The notes below the pieces were generated by a model. That model saw only the letters and a program-made list of their open reading frames with translations, made no database searches and was not told where the DNA came from. The position numbers and the translations under genes were made by a program. A stretch of DNA of 64,000 nt from Nocardia cyriacigeorgica (GTDB lineage: Bacteria > Actinomycetota > Actinomycetes > Mycobacteriales > Mycobacteriaceae), in NCBI RefSeq assembly GCF_010858045.1, contig NZ_JAAGVC010000011.1, positions 86,909-150,908 on the forward strand. Direction: 5' to 3'. This document shows, piece after piece, positions 17,376-28,103 of the stretch (positions are counted from its first letter, which is position 1; each line of letters opens with the position of its first letter).

Positions 17376-17787
17376 GGGAGGTCGGTACCGGTTCGGGGTG
17401 GTTCCTCGGCCGGATCGAATGCGGCTCGGTAGGTACCGGGCCAGACCAGCGGCATGGCGGGTTCGACGCCCGGCACGGACGGCTCGACGCCCACACGACC
17501 GGCTGGCCATAATGCTGTCGGCTCGACAGGCCCGACACCGACTCGGCCGACCCAACACGGCTCGGCCGGTTCAATGGCAACGCAGCCGGGCCCGACAGCA
17601 GGGTGGTGGGCCCAGCGCCGCACTCGGCCGGCTCAACACCAGCACGACTGCCGAACACCGGCGCCGGCCCAGGTCAATTCCAGCGCGACCAGCTCAACCC
17701 CAGCGCGGCTGGCCATGCCACGCACGGTCGGCCCAACACCGCACGGACAGCCCGGAACCGGCACAGCCCAGCACCGGTACGGCCGGC
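17376..17787. repeat. Degenerate ~20-bp repeats between convergent genes
   Basis: The 412-bp gap contains many imperfect copies of a unit close to CGGCTCAACACCAGCACGAC. Clear members begin near 17480 (CGGCTCGACGCC), 17519, 17544, 17628 (CGGCTCAACACC), 17690 (AGCTCAACCCC), 17729 (CGGCCCAACACC) and 17783. Spacing varies from about 18 to 40 bp. I found no gene and no ribosome site in the tract. It could be a decayed tandem array. Confidence 0.6.
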
Positions 17788-18144
17788 TCAGCAGCAATTC
17801 GGATCGAGCACCACGCACAGTGCGGACAGCGCGTCGCGGCGCGCCTGGTGGAATACGCTCATCCCGCGCCGCTCGGACCGCACCAGACCTGCCTTCCGGA
17901 GCTGGCCGAGGTGATGGCTGACCGTCGATTCGGCGAGTCCGAGCGCGCGGGCCAGCTCGCCCGTGCTCTCCGCGCCATCAGCCGAGGTGAGCAGCAGTGA
18001 CATCAGTTTGACCCGCGCCGGGTCCGCGATCGCCTTCAGGCGCAGCGCCACCTCGAGGGCGGCGGCATCGTCGACCGGGCCTGCGGCCACCGGAGCGCAA
18101 CACACCGGCGCCGACATATCCACCAGGGGCAAAGTTTTCGGCAC
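17788..18144 (-). CDS. arsR: ArsR-family arsenic-responsive repressor
   Basis: 118 aa with a winged helix-turn-helix (LAESTVSHHLGQLRKAGLV as recognition helix). Cysteine pairs occur at both ends: VCC near the N-terminus and DPNCC at the C-terminus. With the GTG at 18144 as start, preceded by AAGGTGG, the first pair is Cys15-Cys16, the positions used for arsenite binding in Corynebacterium glutamicum ArsR; a third ligand equivalent to Cys55 is not obvious. It is divergent from arsI with two operator-like sites between them. ATG 18117 is an alternative start. Confidence 0.88.
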   Translation of the reverse strand: MPKTLPLVDMSAPVCCAPVAAGPVDDAAALEVALRLKAIADPARVKLMSLLLTSADGAESTGELARALGLAESTVSHHLGQLRKAGLVRSERRGMSVFHQARRDALSALCVVLDPNCC

Positions 18145-18166
18145 GAAATCCACCTTACGCCGGGTA

Positions 18167-18223
18167 TTGACATATGTCGAAAAGGTGAGCAAGCTGATGC
18201 CTGTCAGCTCTTCGATATATGTC
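18167..18223. promoter_or_regulatory. Putative ArsR operators in the arsR-arsI intergenic region
   Basis: TTGACATATGTCGAA (18167-18181) is a near-perfect palindrome around CATATG. TTCGATATATGTC (18211-18223) repeats its core. These AT-centred sites stand out in a high-GC background and lie where either divergent promoter would be blocked. Confidence 0.65.
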
Positions 18224-18243
18224 TCACAGGTGGAGGTTCTGTC

Positions 18244-18717
18244 ATGTCCCGCATCCAACTCGCCCTCAACGTCGACGACCTCGAGGCGTCGGTGAAGTTC
18301 TACTCGACCCTCTTCGGCACCGAGCCGGCCAAACGCAAGCCCGGCTACGCCAACTTCGCGATCACCGAACCACCGTTGAAGCTCGTTCTCATCGAAAACC
18401 CGGGCCACGGAGGTTCCGTCAACCACCTCGGCGTCGAAGTGGAATCCACCGACACCGTCCACTCCGAAATCACCCGCCTCGCCGAGGCCGGCCTGTTCAC
18501 CGAGGAAGAAATGAACACCACCTGCTGCTTCGCCACCCAGGACAAGGTCTGGGTAACCGCACCCGACAAAGAACACTGGGAGGTCTACACCGTCCTAGCC
18601 GACAGCGAAACCTTCGGCAAGGCCCCGGAATTGCTCGCCGACGACGAATCCCGCTGTTGCGGAACCACAACCACCGAAGCCGACGCCGCCTGCTGCTCCA
18701 CGGCCGCGCGGACGTAG
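18244..18717 (+). CDS. arsI: ArsI/CadI-family VOC protein (organoarsenical C-As lyase type)
   Basis: 157 aa, with a single vicinal-oxygen-chelate domain of two beta-alpha-beta-beta-beta modules. Metal ligands are suggested by the first-strand residues, VNHLGVEVE and HWEVYTV. The vicinal cysteine pair in MNTTCCFATQDKVWV is the feature by which ArsI, an Fe(II) dioxygenase cleaving the carbon-arsenic bond of trivalent organoarsenicals, binds its substrate. A cysteine-rich tail (SRCCG, AACCST) follows. GGTGGAGG (18230-18237) is the ribosome site. Divergent from arsR and presumably repressed by it. CadI of M. tuberculosis is a homologue induced by cadmium. Confidence 0.88.
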   Translation: MSRIQLALNVDDLEASVKFYSTLFGTEPAKRKPGYANFAITEPPLKLVLIENPGHGGSVNHLGVEVESTDTVHSEITRLAEAGLFTEEEMNTTCCFATQDKVWVTAPDKEHWEVYTVLADSETFGKAPELLADDESRCCGTTTTEADAACCSTAART

Positions 18718-18731
18718 CGGGCCGCCGCACC

Positions 18732-19259
18732 TCAGACGCGAAGCCGATCGAGCGCGATCCGGTACCGCCGGGCCGGACCGAGCTCGGTCTCCTCAATCGC
18801 CTCGAGCACGCCACCGCAGCGCTCGATCGTCTTCGCCGAAGCGACATTTCCGGCCGCGCAGATCACCAACACCCGCCCCATCCCGAGCCCCCGCGCCTCA
18901 TCGAGCATCCGGCCAAGAGCCCACGTCGTCAGCCCGCGCCCACGCGCCGAAGGCCGGATGCCATACCCGATGTGCCCCACCCGCAGCACGTCGTCTTCGC
19001 CCCCATGCCGTAGTGCGATCCCACCGAGCACCCGATCATCGTCGACGATCCACCGGTAGGTACACCGCGCCGCCGCGGGCATCACCCCACTCGACTCATC
19101 CAGCAGTCGCTGCACCCATGCCGCGAATCCGGTTGCCGACTCGACGTCATCGGACGGCCGCAATCCGAACCCGTCCTCATGCACCCCCGGCCCCCACTCG
19201 GCATGTGCCTCGAGCCACCCCGAACGCCATCGCACCGCAGGCACGACCAACTCCGGCAT
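18732..19259 (-). CDS. GNAT-family N-acetyltransferase
   Basis: 175 aa. The acetyl-CoA pyrophosphate-binding motif appears as GYGIRPSARGRGLTTWALG (Q/RxxGxG/A form RGRGLT) near residue 105, preceded by strand VLGGIALRH and followed by AAGNVASAKTIERCGG, the late helix of the fold. The substrate cannot be inferred. It converges tail to tail with arsI, 14 bp apart, and is followed on the same strand by the XRE gene's end at 19271. Confidence 0.83.
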   Translation of the reverse strand: MPELVVPAVRWRSGWLEAHAEWGPGVHEDGFGLRPSDDVESATGFAAWVQRLLDESSGVMPAAARCTYRWIVDDDRVLGGIALRHGGEDDVLRVGHIGYGIRPSARGRGLTTWALGRMLDEARGLGMGRVLVICAAGNVASAKTIERCGGVLEAIEETELGPARRYRIALDRLRV

Positions 19260-19270
19260 ATGCCCTCAGC

Positions 19271-20008
19271 CTATGCCTCGACCGGCCGCTGATACGCGTC
19301 GAGAGTCGACTTGCTGGTATTCGACTCTTGGAGAACCAATTCCCATGGACCCGAGTTGATTTCGAAGTCCTTCCCGAATCCGATCCACTTCCCGGCCATC
19401 CGGTTGCCGGTCGGGTCGATGAGCAGTTGTACCGCTCCGTGGTAGCGAGCGCCACGGTAGTACCCGTCGACCGCGGTGCGTTCGGACCACGTGCCGGTCG
19501 CGACATTGCCGTCCACGGTGAGGTCCATCTCCGTGACCGACGGCGACGACCCGGGCAAGCTGCGCACGGTGATCTGGGTGTCGTGATGCAAGACCACGGC
19601 GTAATGGGCGACAGTGAACGTCGCGTCGCGTCCGGTCGAGTAGTACTCGTATCGGCTCAGCCACACTCCCGAATGATCGCCGCTCACCCGCGCCGCCGCT
19701 GCGGGAACGCTGTCGAAGGCGCCGACCGGCGACTCGACATCTCGGCTGTTGTCGTTGAGGCCACCGATTCCGCGCCCCGCCCGCACCGCCCCGAACCCGA
19801 GCGATTCGATCGGCAGCTTCATCACCCGTTCGAGCGCCTGAGCGTGACTCGGCCGGGGGTAGGCCGTCGCACCGGACTCCCAGCGCTGCACCAGCCGCTT
19901 GGTCGCGCTGACACATCCGGCCTCCCGCAGCGCCCGCGCCAGATCGTCCTGGCTCATCAAACGGGCCGTACGAGCGGCCCGCAGCGCGGTATTGGGTGTC
20001 GTTCGCAT
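19271..20008 (-). CDS. XRE-family helix-turn-helix protein with a C-terminal beta domain
   Basis: 245 aa. The N-terminal helix-turn-helix (residues 7-62) contains SQDDLARALREAGC and VQRWESGATAYPRPSHAQAL, a form common in Nocardia and Streptomyces. Residues 90-245 look like an all-beta domain (FTVAHYAVVLHHDTQITV, GAVQLLIDPTGNRMAGKWIG) of a kind found in effector-sensing or immunity-like proteins; I do not recognise it. Codon use is less G/C-biased than in its neighbours, consistent with transfer. GGTGG precedes ATG 20008. Its target is unknown; it is divergent from the 113-aa gene. Confidence 0.75.
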   Translation of the reverse strand: MRTTPNTALRAARTARLMSQDDLARALREAGCVSATKRLVQRWESGATAYPRPSHAQALERVMKLPIESLGFGAVRAGRGIGGLNDNSRDVESPVGAFDSVPAAAARVSGDHSGVWLSRYEYYSTGRDATFTVAHYAVVLHHDTQITVRSLPGSSPSVTEMDLTVDGNVATGTWSERTAVDGYYRGARYHGAVQLLIDPTGNRMAGKWIGFGKDFEINSGPWELVLQESNTSKSTLDAYQRPVEA

Positions 20009-20186
20009 AGCTGCCACCGTAACCCGAATGACGCCGAAATGTCGCCCTATTTGCTGACCAGAAGACACCCGCCGCGTCGTCGCCAGGACATCCCCGAGCG
20101 AGCACTGTCAGCAGCATGCCCCGCCGCCGGGTGTCTGATCTCCGGCGGCGGGAGCGAGCCAACTACGGGACAGAGGGGTATTGGGA

Positions 20187-20528
20187 ATGGACTGCACGCC
20201 GAAGGCAATCGGATTGGTGCGGCGCGGAGTACCCGGCGAAGACGGGGCCGATCTCGGTGCGCTCGCCGAACGGCACGGGTATCGGTTGGTTTTCACAGTC
20301 GGGCTCGACGTCCGGCCGCTGGTGGCGGCGATGGCGCTCGCGCAGCATTTGGGCGATCACGCGGCGACTGCCGTGGTCGTGCCGACCTTCGAGCACGCCG
20401 AGCCGTACCGGATGATCGTCACCGAACTGGCGACCCTGATTACTCCGGTGCGGGTCTACCGGCGCGGGCACCGCTGGCCGGCCGGTGGCGAGGAGGGCAG
20501 GCGGCGAGGGGTTATCCCTTCTCGATGA
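20187..20528 (+). CDS. Small protein resembling a resolvase N-terminal domain
   Basis: 113 aa, starting MDCTPKAIGLVRRGVPGEDG. The opening beta strand IGLVRR, a helix with LGALAERHGYRL, a second strand VFTVG and a late strand ATAVVVPTFEHA imitate the order of a serine-recombinase catalytic domain (IGYVRVS...), but the catalytic serine and arginines are not present, so it cannot be an active recombinase. Nocardiaceae carry several such paralogues of unknown role. ATG 20187 has AGAGGGG upstream. Its 3-prime end overlaps the convergent asparagine-synthase-like gene by 17 bp. Confidence 0.65.
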   Translation: MDCTPKAIGLVRRGVPGEDGADLGALAERHGYRLVFTVGLDVRPLVAAMALAQHLGDHAATAVVVPTFEHAEPYRMIVTELATLITPVRVYRRGHRWPAGGEEGRRRGVIPSR

Positions 20529-21528
20529 TGGCCAGGTACAGGCGGGTGGCGACGGCTTCGGCGTCCTCGGTCATCGGGTCGGAGTAGGTCTGTGCGCCGG
20601 GGAGGTCGGCGGCGTATGCCCTTGCGGCGGAGACGAGGGCGCCCATCAGGCCGGATGAGCGTTGGATCGGTGATTTCGGCGACCAGGCAAGGTGTTTCGA
20701 TTCCGCGGGCAGGGCAGCGTCGCAGGCCATGCGGAGGGCGAATTTGTCGAATGCGCGGCCATCGCGGGTGCCGAAGAGGGCGGATGGGGCGAAGGTCTCG
20801 GCGAGGTGCCACCAGCGGACCGTCTGGTAGACGTGGATCAAGCGGTCGGCGTATCCGTCCAACAGGGCTGGATAGAAGTGCGGGACGAGCCGGTCGTAGC
20901 GGAAGTTCGCCGCGGATTCGGCTCTGATCAGCCGGTCGAGTTCAGCCCGGGCTGCATGGGAGGCGGGCGGATGCGTCAACTGGCGACCGCCGCCGAATAT
21001 GGCATCGGCGCCGCTTCCGCCCAGGATCGCGCCCAGGTCCGGGATCGTGTCGAAGACCCGGCGGGCCGCGACGAGCGGAATCCCGGCCGTGACCTCCCAC
21101 AGTTCCGAGGTGCCGAGCCGCCCCATCACATCGCGCGAAAGCTCGATCACATCGGTGCCGCCGAGCCGGATCACGTGATGACGTAGCCCGAGCGCAGCTG
21201 CCGCGACCGCCGCGTTCGCCTCATGGTGCTCACCATCGGTGACGACGGTGACCGCCACCGGCTCGGCACCCAACGCAACGGCAACGGCTGCCACGTAGAT
21301 CGAGTCGACCCCACCGCTGAGCAGCACGGCCGGGATACCGCCGAACCGTTCGAGCACAGCGGCGATGCGCGATCGGGCTTCTTCCGCGATCAGCTCACCG
21401 GCTTCGGCCGGATCGGTGATCGTGCGCGCATCGGGATTCGGTTCGGCGATGCCGTCGACGAGGTCCGAAACGTATTGCAGCGGTTCGGCGGTCTGCTCGG
21501 TCTGCTCGGTAGCGGTGCGAATGTCCAC
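20512..21528 (-). CDS. Stand-alone asparagine synthase-type PP-loop amidotransferase domain
   Basis: 338 aa. The ATP-pyrophosphatase loop SGGVDSIYVAAVAVALG near residue 70 and ILGGSGADAIFGGG near residue 167 match the synthetase half of AsnB. The N-terminal glutaminase domain with its catalytic Cys2 is missing, so ammonia or another nucleophile would have to be supplied, or the enzyme adenylates a different carboxylate as beta-lactam synthetase-like proteins do. The GTG at 21528 is the start. No peptide precursor or biosynthetic partner is visible nearby; the substrate is unknown. Confidence 0.75.
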   Translation of the reverse strand: MDIRTATEQTEQTAEPLQYVSDLVDGIAEPNPDARTITDPAEAGELIAEEARSRIAAVLERFGGIPAVLLSGGVDSIYVAAVAVALGAEPVAVTVVTDGEHHEANAAVAAAALGLRHHVIRLGGTDVIELSRDVMGRLGTSELWEVTAGIPLVAARRVFDTIPDLGAILGGSGADAIFGGGRQLTHPPASHAARAELDRLIRAESAANFRYDRLVPHFYPALLDGYADRLIHVYQTVRWWHLAETFAPSALFGTRDGRAFDKFALRMACDAALPAESKHLAWSPKSPIQRSSGLMGALVSAARAYAADLPGAQTYSDPMTEDAEAVATRLYLAIIEKG

Positions 21529-21645
21529 CGTTCAGTTGTACGGCAGCCGGCGATGTGACAATCCGTGACGAGAACGGTTCCGGGGCCTACCGCACCGGAA
21601 CCGTCGTCGACATGAAGAATCAGCTGATCAGAGCTGGTCTCCGAG

Positions 21646-21721
21646 TGGAGCCGCCTGGGGGAATCGAACCCCCGACCTTTTCATTACGAGTGAAGCGCTC
21701 TACCGACTGAGCTAAGGCGGC
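21646..21721 (-). tRNA. tRNA-Thr (anticodon CGT)
   Basis: The minus strand folds as a complete cloverleaf: acceptor GCCGCCT with AGGCGGC, D-arm GCTCAGTCGGTAGAGC, anticodon loop CTCGTAA giving CGT, and T-arm GGGGGTTCGATTCCCCC. The 3-prime CCA is encoded (21646-21648). The top anticodon pair is a C-A mismatch. It reads the codon ACG. Confidence 0.97.
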
Positions 21722-21864
21722 GTGCCTTTCGGCGTCGCGAGTCTATCGTCTCGGCGGGCGGAACGCGAAAACGGGTGCTCGGTGGGCTGGTGGGGCGGGC
21801 TGCGAGGCCTGGTTCCGGGCTCGTCCGGGGCAGCGAGAGCCGGGTATCGGGCTGTGCGGGGGGC

Positions 21865-22257
21865 TCAGTGGGTCGGCTGAGCAAGCTGGTGGCCGGGGCG
21901 TGATGGGTCGGCGGGGCTCGAGTGCGGGGTGCCGCCCATGAGGTGTTCGCGGCCCCATGCCTCCAGGGGGAGCAGTGCGTCGTTGAGCAGTGCGCCGAGC
22001 GGGGTGAGCGAGTATTCGACGCGTGGCGGCACCTCGTCGTAGACCTCACGGTGCACGATGCCGTCGGCTTCGAGCTCGCGTAGCTGGGTGGTGAGGACCT
22101 TCTCGGTGACGCCGGGCACCGCGCGGCGTAGTTCTCCGAACCGGCGCGGGCGCTCGCTCAACGGCCAGAGGATCAGCAGCTTCCATTTACCGTTCAGCAC
22201 CGACAGCGTGGCATCCAGTCCGCACGTGTAGGCGCCCGGCCTGCGCGTAATCGGCAT
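21865..22257 (-). CDS. HxlR-family transcriptional regulator
   Basis: 130 aa with a winged helix. NGKWKLLILWPLSERPRRFG near residue 22 and VLTTQLRELEADGIVHREVY form the HxlR signature, with the sensor cysteine in YTCGLDA near residue 12. GAGAGGGG precedes ATG 22257. The C-terminal tail beyond residue 105 is Pro/Ser-rich. It is divergent from the imine-reductase-like gene across palindromic sites, so it probably controls that gene and itself. Confidence 0.87.
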   Translation of the reverse strand: MPITRRPGAYTCGLDATLSVLNGKWKLLILWPLSERPRRFGELRRAVPGVTEKVLTTQLRELEADGIVHREVYDEVPPRVEYSLTPLGALLNDALLPLEAWGREHLMGGTPHSSPADPSRPGHQLAQPTH

Positions 22258-22292
22258 CACTACCCCTCTCACCTGCCTGTTCACTTTCCCGG

Positions 22293-22320
22293 AAGTGCGT
22301 GCGCACTTCGATGTGCGTAC
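22293..22320. promoter_or_regulatory. Palindromic HxlR operator
   Basis: AAGTGCGTGCGCACTT (22293-22308) is a perfect palindrome, and it overlaps a second imperfect one, GTGCGCACTTCGATGTGCGTAC (22299-22320). Sites built from GTGCGTAC-like halves are typical of HxlR regulators. Confidence 0.65.
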
Positions 22321-22357
22321 TTGTCGGGCCTCCGGGACCGGGCAAAGACTATCCGCC

Positions 22358-23257
22358 ATGTCCGACAACAATTCTCAGCAAGCAGTCACCGTCCTCGGTC
22401 TCGGCGATATGGGGACGGCACTGGCCCGGGCCTGGCTGTCCGCCGGATTCTCGGTCACGGTGTGGAACCGCAGCGTCCGCCCCGCGCCGGCGGGCGCGGT
22501 GGTCGCGGCGGATATCGCGGCCGCTGTCGCGGCGAATCGGCTCGTCGTTGTGTGCCTGCTCGACGACGCGTCGGTCCGCGCGACGCTCGACGGTGTCGAC
22601 CTGACCGGTCGTGACGTCGTCAATCTGACAACCAGCACTCCGGCGGAGGCCCGCACTCTGTCGGAGTGGGTGGCCGCGCGCGGCGGGCGGTTCCTCGACG
22701 GCGGCATCATGGCCGTTCCGTCGATGATCGGTGTGCCCGGCTCGGGCGCGTACGTGTTCTACAGCGGCTCGCCCGAGCTGCACGAAGCCCATGTCAAGGC
22801 GTTGTCGGTGCCCGCCGGGGTCGAGTACGTGGGCGCGGACGCCGGGTTCGCCGCCCTCTACGACATCGCCCTGCTCAGCGGCATGTGGGGCATGTTCGCC
22901 GGCGCCGCGCACGCCTTCGCGCTGATCGGGAAGGAGGACATCTCGCCAGTCGAGTTCGCACCACGCTTGATCGCCTATCAGCAGGCGATGGCCGGCTACT
23001 CGTACGGCACCGCGGCCCAGCTCGCGAGCGGCGACTACACCGACGGTGTCGAATCGAATCTGGCGATGATGGTGACGACGAACGCGACACTGTTGCGCAC
23101 CGCGGCCGAGCAAGGCGTCAGCGCGGAGCTCCTCGCGCCGTTCATGGCATTGATGGATCGGCGAGTCGCCGAGGGCGGAGGCCGGGAGTCCACCACCGGA
23201 GTGGTCGATTTGCTACGTCTACCAGACATTGCCGCGCAGCACAGCCGCCCCCGGTGA
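22358..23257 (+). CDS. NAD(P)-binding imine reductase-like / beta-hydroxyacid dehydrogenase-like protein
   Basis: 299 aa. The Rossmann motif GLGDMGTALARAWL opens the protein after VTVLG, VWNRS supplies the ribose/phosphate side, and LTTSTPAEARTL and GGRFLDGGIMAVP are family markers. The second domain is helical with ALIGKEDISP and LLRTAAEQGVSAEL. The catalytic lysine expected in true beta-hydroxyacid dehydrogenases is not visible at ALYDIALLSGMWG, which favours the imine reductase branch. ATG 22358 begins MSDNNSQQ. It sits with a divergent HxlR regulator, a frequent pairing. Confidence 0.8.
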   Translation: MSDNNSQQAVTVLGLGDMGTALARAWLSAGFSVTVWNRSVRPAPAGAVVAADIAAAVAANRLVVVCLLDDASVRATLDGVDLTGRDVVNLTTSTPAEARTLSEWVAARGGRFLDGGIMAVPSMIGVPGSGAYVFYSGSPELHEAHVKALSVPAGVEYVGADAGFAALYDIALLSGMWGMFAGAAHAFALIGKEDISPVEFAPRLIAYQQAMAGYSYGTAAQLASGDYTDGVESNLAMMVTTNATLLRTAAEQGVSAELLAPFMALMDRRVAEGGGRESTTGVVDLLRLPDIAAQHSRPR

Positions 23258-23261
23258 CCAT

Positions 23262-24494
23262 CTAGCCGGACTGCGCGGCGATCAGCGCCGCGACCATGGC
23301 TGCGAGGGCGAACCGGGGCTTGACGTTGAGGTCGAGCGCTTCGCGGCAGGCCAGCACCGCCTCGAGCGAGCGGAGCAGCCCTTCGGGTGGTACGCGGTCG
23401 GCGAGGTCGGTGATCTGGTCGGCCAGGTCGGGGTGGGTGAGCGTGATCCCGTCGGTGCTGGGTTTGCGGCGCGAACGGCCCATACCGGTGCCGGCGGCGA
23501 AGCGGACGGCGAGCGCGTCACGGTAGACGCCGGCGACGTCGATCAGGGCGCGGTCGAGGGCGTCGCGGCCGGTGCGGGTGGCGCGGGATTTCTGCCGGCG
23601 CTCGAGATCTTTGAGCACGCCCGCTGATCCCCGGGTGGCGCTCGCGGCGCCCTTGCCGGTGCCGCCCGCACCCATGGCGGTGGCGAGTTCTTCGCGTTCG
23701 CGCTCGTCGCGGTCGGCACTCATCTGCTTGGCTTCGTCGTCGGCGGCTTTCACCAGGTCGTCGGCGGCGGCGTAGGCGGCGCCGGGCCTGGACACCGCGG
23801 AGACCAGGGCGAGGGCGCGTTTGCGGTGCTCGCGTGCTTCGGCGTCGGTGGCGAGGCGGCGAGCGCGCCCCACATGCCCACCGCTGACCGAGGCCGCCCA
23901 CTCGGCGGTCTCGGCGTCGAGCTGGTCGCGTTCGCGCAGGACCTGCGCGATCGCGGGGACCGAGGGCGTGACGAGATGGACGTGCCTGCATCGCGAACGC
24001 AGCGTGACCGAGATGTCCTCGGGATCCACCGAGGGAGCGCACAGCAGGAACACCGTGCGGTCCGGCGGTTCCTCGACCACCTTGAGCAGCACATTGCCGG
24101 CTGCTTCGGTGAGCCGGTCGGCGTCCTCGATCAGCACCACCTGCCAGCGGCCGGTGCTCGGGCGGCGCGCGGCGATCTGGACGATCTCGCGCATCTCCTT
24201 GGTGCTGATGCTCAGGCCCTCGGGGATGACCCGGCGGACGTCACCGTGGGTGCCTGCCATGGTGGTGGTGCAGGCATGGCAGTGGCCGCAGCCGGGTGTG
24301 CCGGGATCGGTGCACTGCAGCGCGGCGGCGAAGCACAGCGCCGCCACCGAACGGCCGGACCCCGGCGGGCCGGTGAACAGCCACGAATGCGTCATCGCGC
24401 CCTCGACGGACCCGGCGCGTGCGGCGATCGCGGCAGCAGTCAGCTCCGATTCGACCGCATCCTGGCCGACCAACCGATCGAAGACACCCGCCAC
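23262..24494 (-). CDS. holB: DNA polymerase III subunit delta-prime
   Basis: Clamp-loader subunit, 410 aa. RLVGQDAVESEL, the modified Walker A GPPGSGRSVAALCFA (as in actinobacterial delta-prime), the zinc module CGHCHAC, VVLIEDADRLTEAAGN and RSRCRHVHL (sensor/SRC motif) appear in AAA+ order. The start is set at GTG 24494 (VAGVFDRLVG) because TAGGGT at 24502-24507 followed by 7 nt and GTG forms a leaderless promoter; the longer reading to 24524 would include the promoter. It corresponds to Rv3644c. The adenylate cyclase gene that follows in M. tuberculosis is absent here. Confidence 0.92.
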   Translation of the reverse strand: MAGVFDRLVGQDAVESELTAAAIAARAGSVEGAMTHSWLFTGPPGSGRSVAALCFAAALQCTDPGTPGCGHCHACTTTMAGTHGDVRRVIPEGLSISTKEMREIVQIAARRPSTGRWQVVLIEDADRLTEAAGNVLLKVVEEPPDRTVFLLCAPSVDPEDISVTLRSRCRHVHLVTPSVPAIAQVLRERDQLDAETAEWAASVSGGHVGRARRLATDAEAREHRKRALALVSAVSRPGAAYAAADDLVKAADDEAKQMSADRDEREREELATAMGAGGTGKGAASATRGSAGVLKDLERRQKSRATRTGRDALDRALIDVAGVYRDALAVRFAAGTGMGRSRRKPSTDGITLTHPDLADQITDLADRVPPEGLLRSLEAVLACREALDLNVKPRFALAAMVAALIAAQSG

Positions 24495-24718
24495 GTCGTA
24501 CACCCTAGCGGCCGGGACCGACACGTCGTTGCGGCGCGATCACCTGCGACGGTGCGCGATCGGTTTCCGGCTCTACTCGCCGCGCGAACAGTGTCGTCAC
24601 GCCGTGCCCACTGGAGCGTTCTGCCGCGCCGCAATGCGAACACTGCCGACGCGCCGCACCGACACCTGCTGCCGGTGCGGGCGCGGCCAGGAGCCCGCGC
24701 ATCGGCCCGCGCCGACCG

Positions 24719-27601
<2,883 letters not shown>

Positions 27602-27697
27602 CGGCGAATACACCTTTCCTTCTCGACCCGCGCGCCGCTGTTCGCGTCCGCACGGCTAGGGCAATAGTGGCGATGTCGTATATCGCTACCAGACACG

Positions 27698-27703
27698 TTT
27701 ATA
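27698..27703 (-). promoter_or_regulatory. -10 element upstream of topA
   Basis: TATAAA on the minus strand, with TCGACC 16 nt upstream as a weak -35. It would give a leader of about 90 nt. Confidence 0.45.
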
Positions 27704-27838
27704 CCTTGACGCTGCGCGTGGTCGAGTGGTTGCGATCGGAACCACCGAGCGTACGCGCTATCGCGGATCAGTATGCAGTGCCCCGGTCCGGCCGTCCCGC
27801 GCGGCGGGGGTGGAGACGGAGGAACCTACCCCAGATAT

Positions 27839-27880
27839 AGCTCGTCCCTCACCGCCGTTACCGGTGGTGAGGGACGAGCT
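27839..27880. terminator. Hairpin terminator after cspA
   Basis: Arms 27839-27853 and 27866-27880 (AGCTCGTCCCTCACC and its complement) pair perfectly over 15 bp with a 12-nt loop, 17 bp past the cspA stop codon. Confidence 0.85.
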
Positions 27881-27896
27881 GTGGATGAATGCGAGC

Positions 27897-28103
27897 TCAG
27901 CTGAGCGCGCGAACTCCGGTGGCCTGCGGGCCCTTGGTGCCCTGGCCGACCTCGAACTCGACCTTCTGGTTCTCCTCGAGGGTACGGAAGCCGGACCCCT
28001 GAATCTCGGAGTAGTGGACGAAGACGTCAGCGGAGCCGTCCTCGGGCGCGATGAAGCCGAACCCCTTCTCCGCGTTGAACCACTTCACAGTTCCCTGTGC
28101 CAT
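27897..28103 (-). CDS. cspA: Cold shock protein
   Basis: A 68-aa OB-fold RNA chaperone. RNP1 is KGFGFIAP and RNP2 is VFVHYSEI; the opening [10 protein letters not shown] is invariant in the family. GAGGAAC precedes the ATG. It corresponds to Rv3648c and ends at a strong hairpin. The leader is long and lower in GC than the surroundings, as often seen for cold-shock genes whose mRNA folds with temperature; regulation was not deduced. Confidence 0.96.
   Translation of the reverse strand: MAQGTVKWFNAEKGFGFIAPEDGSADVFVHYSEIQGSGFRTLEENQKVEFEVGQGTKGPQATGVRALS

Noticed and set aside
21646..21721. tRNA-Thr as an integration site for a mobile element
   Set aside because: No integrase, no duplicated tRNA 3-prime end and no phage genes were found on either side.
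24525..24718. Remnant of the adenylate cyclase found here in M. tuberculosis
   Set aside because: The 194-bp gap shows no cyclase motif or other coding trace in any frame.
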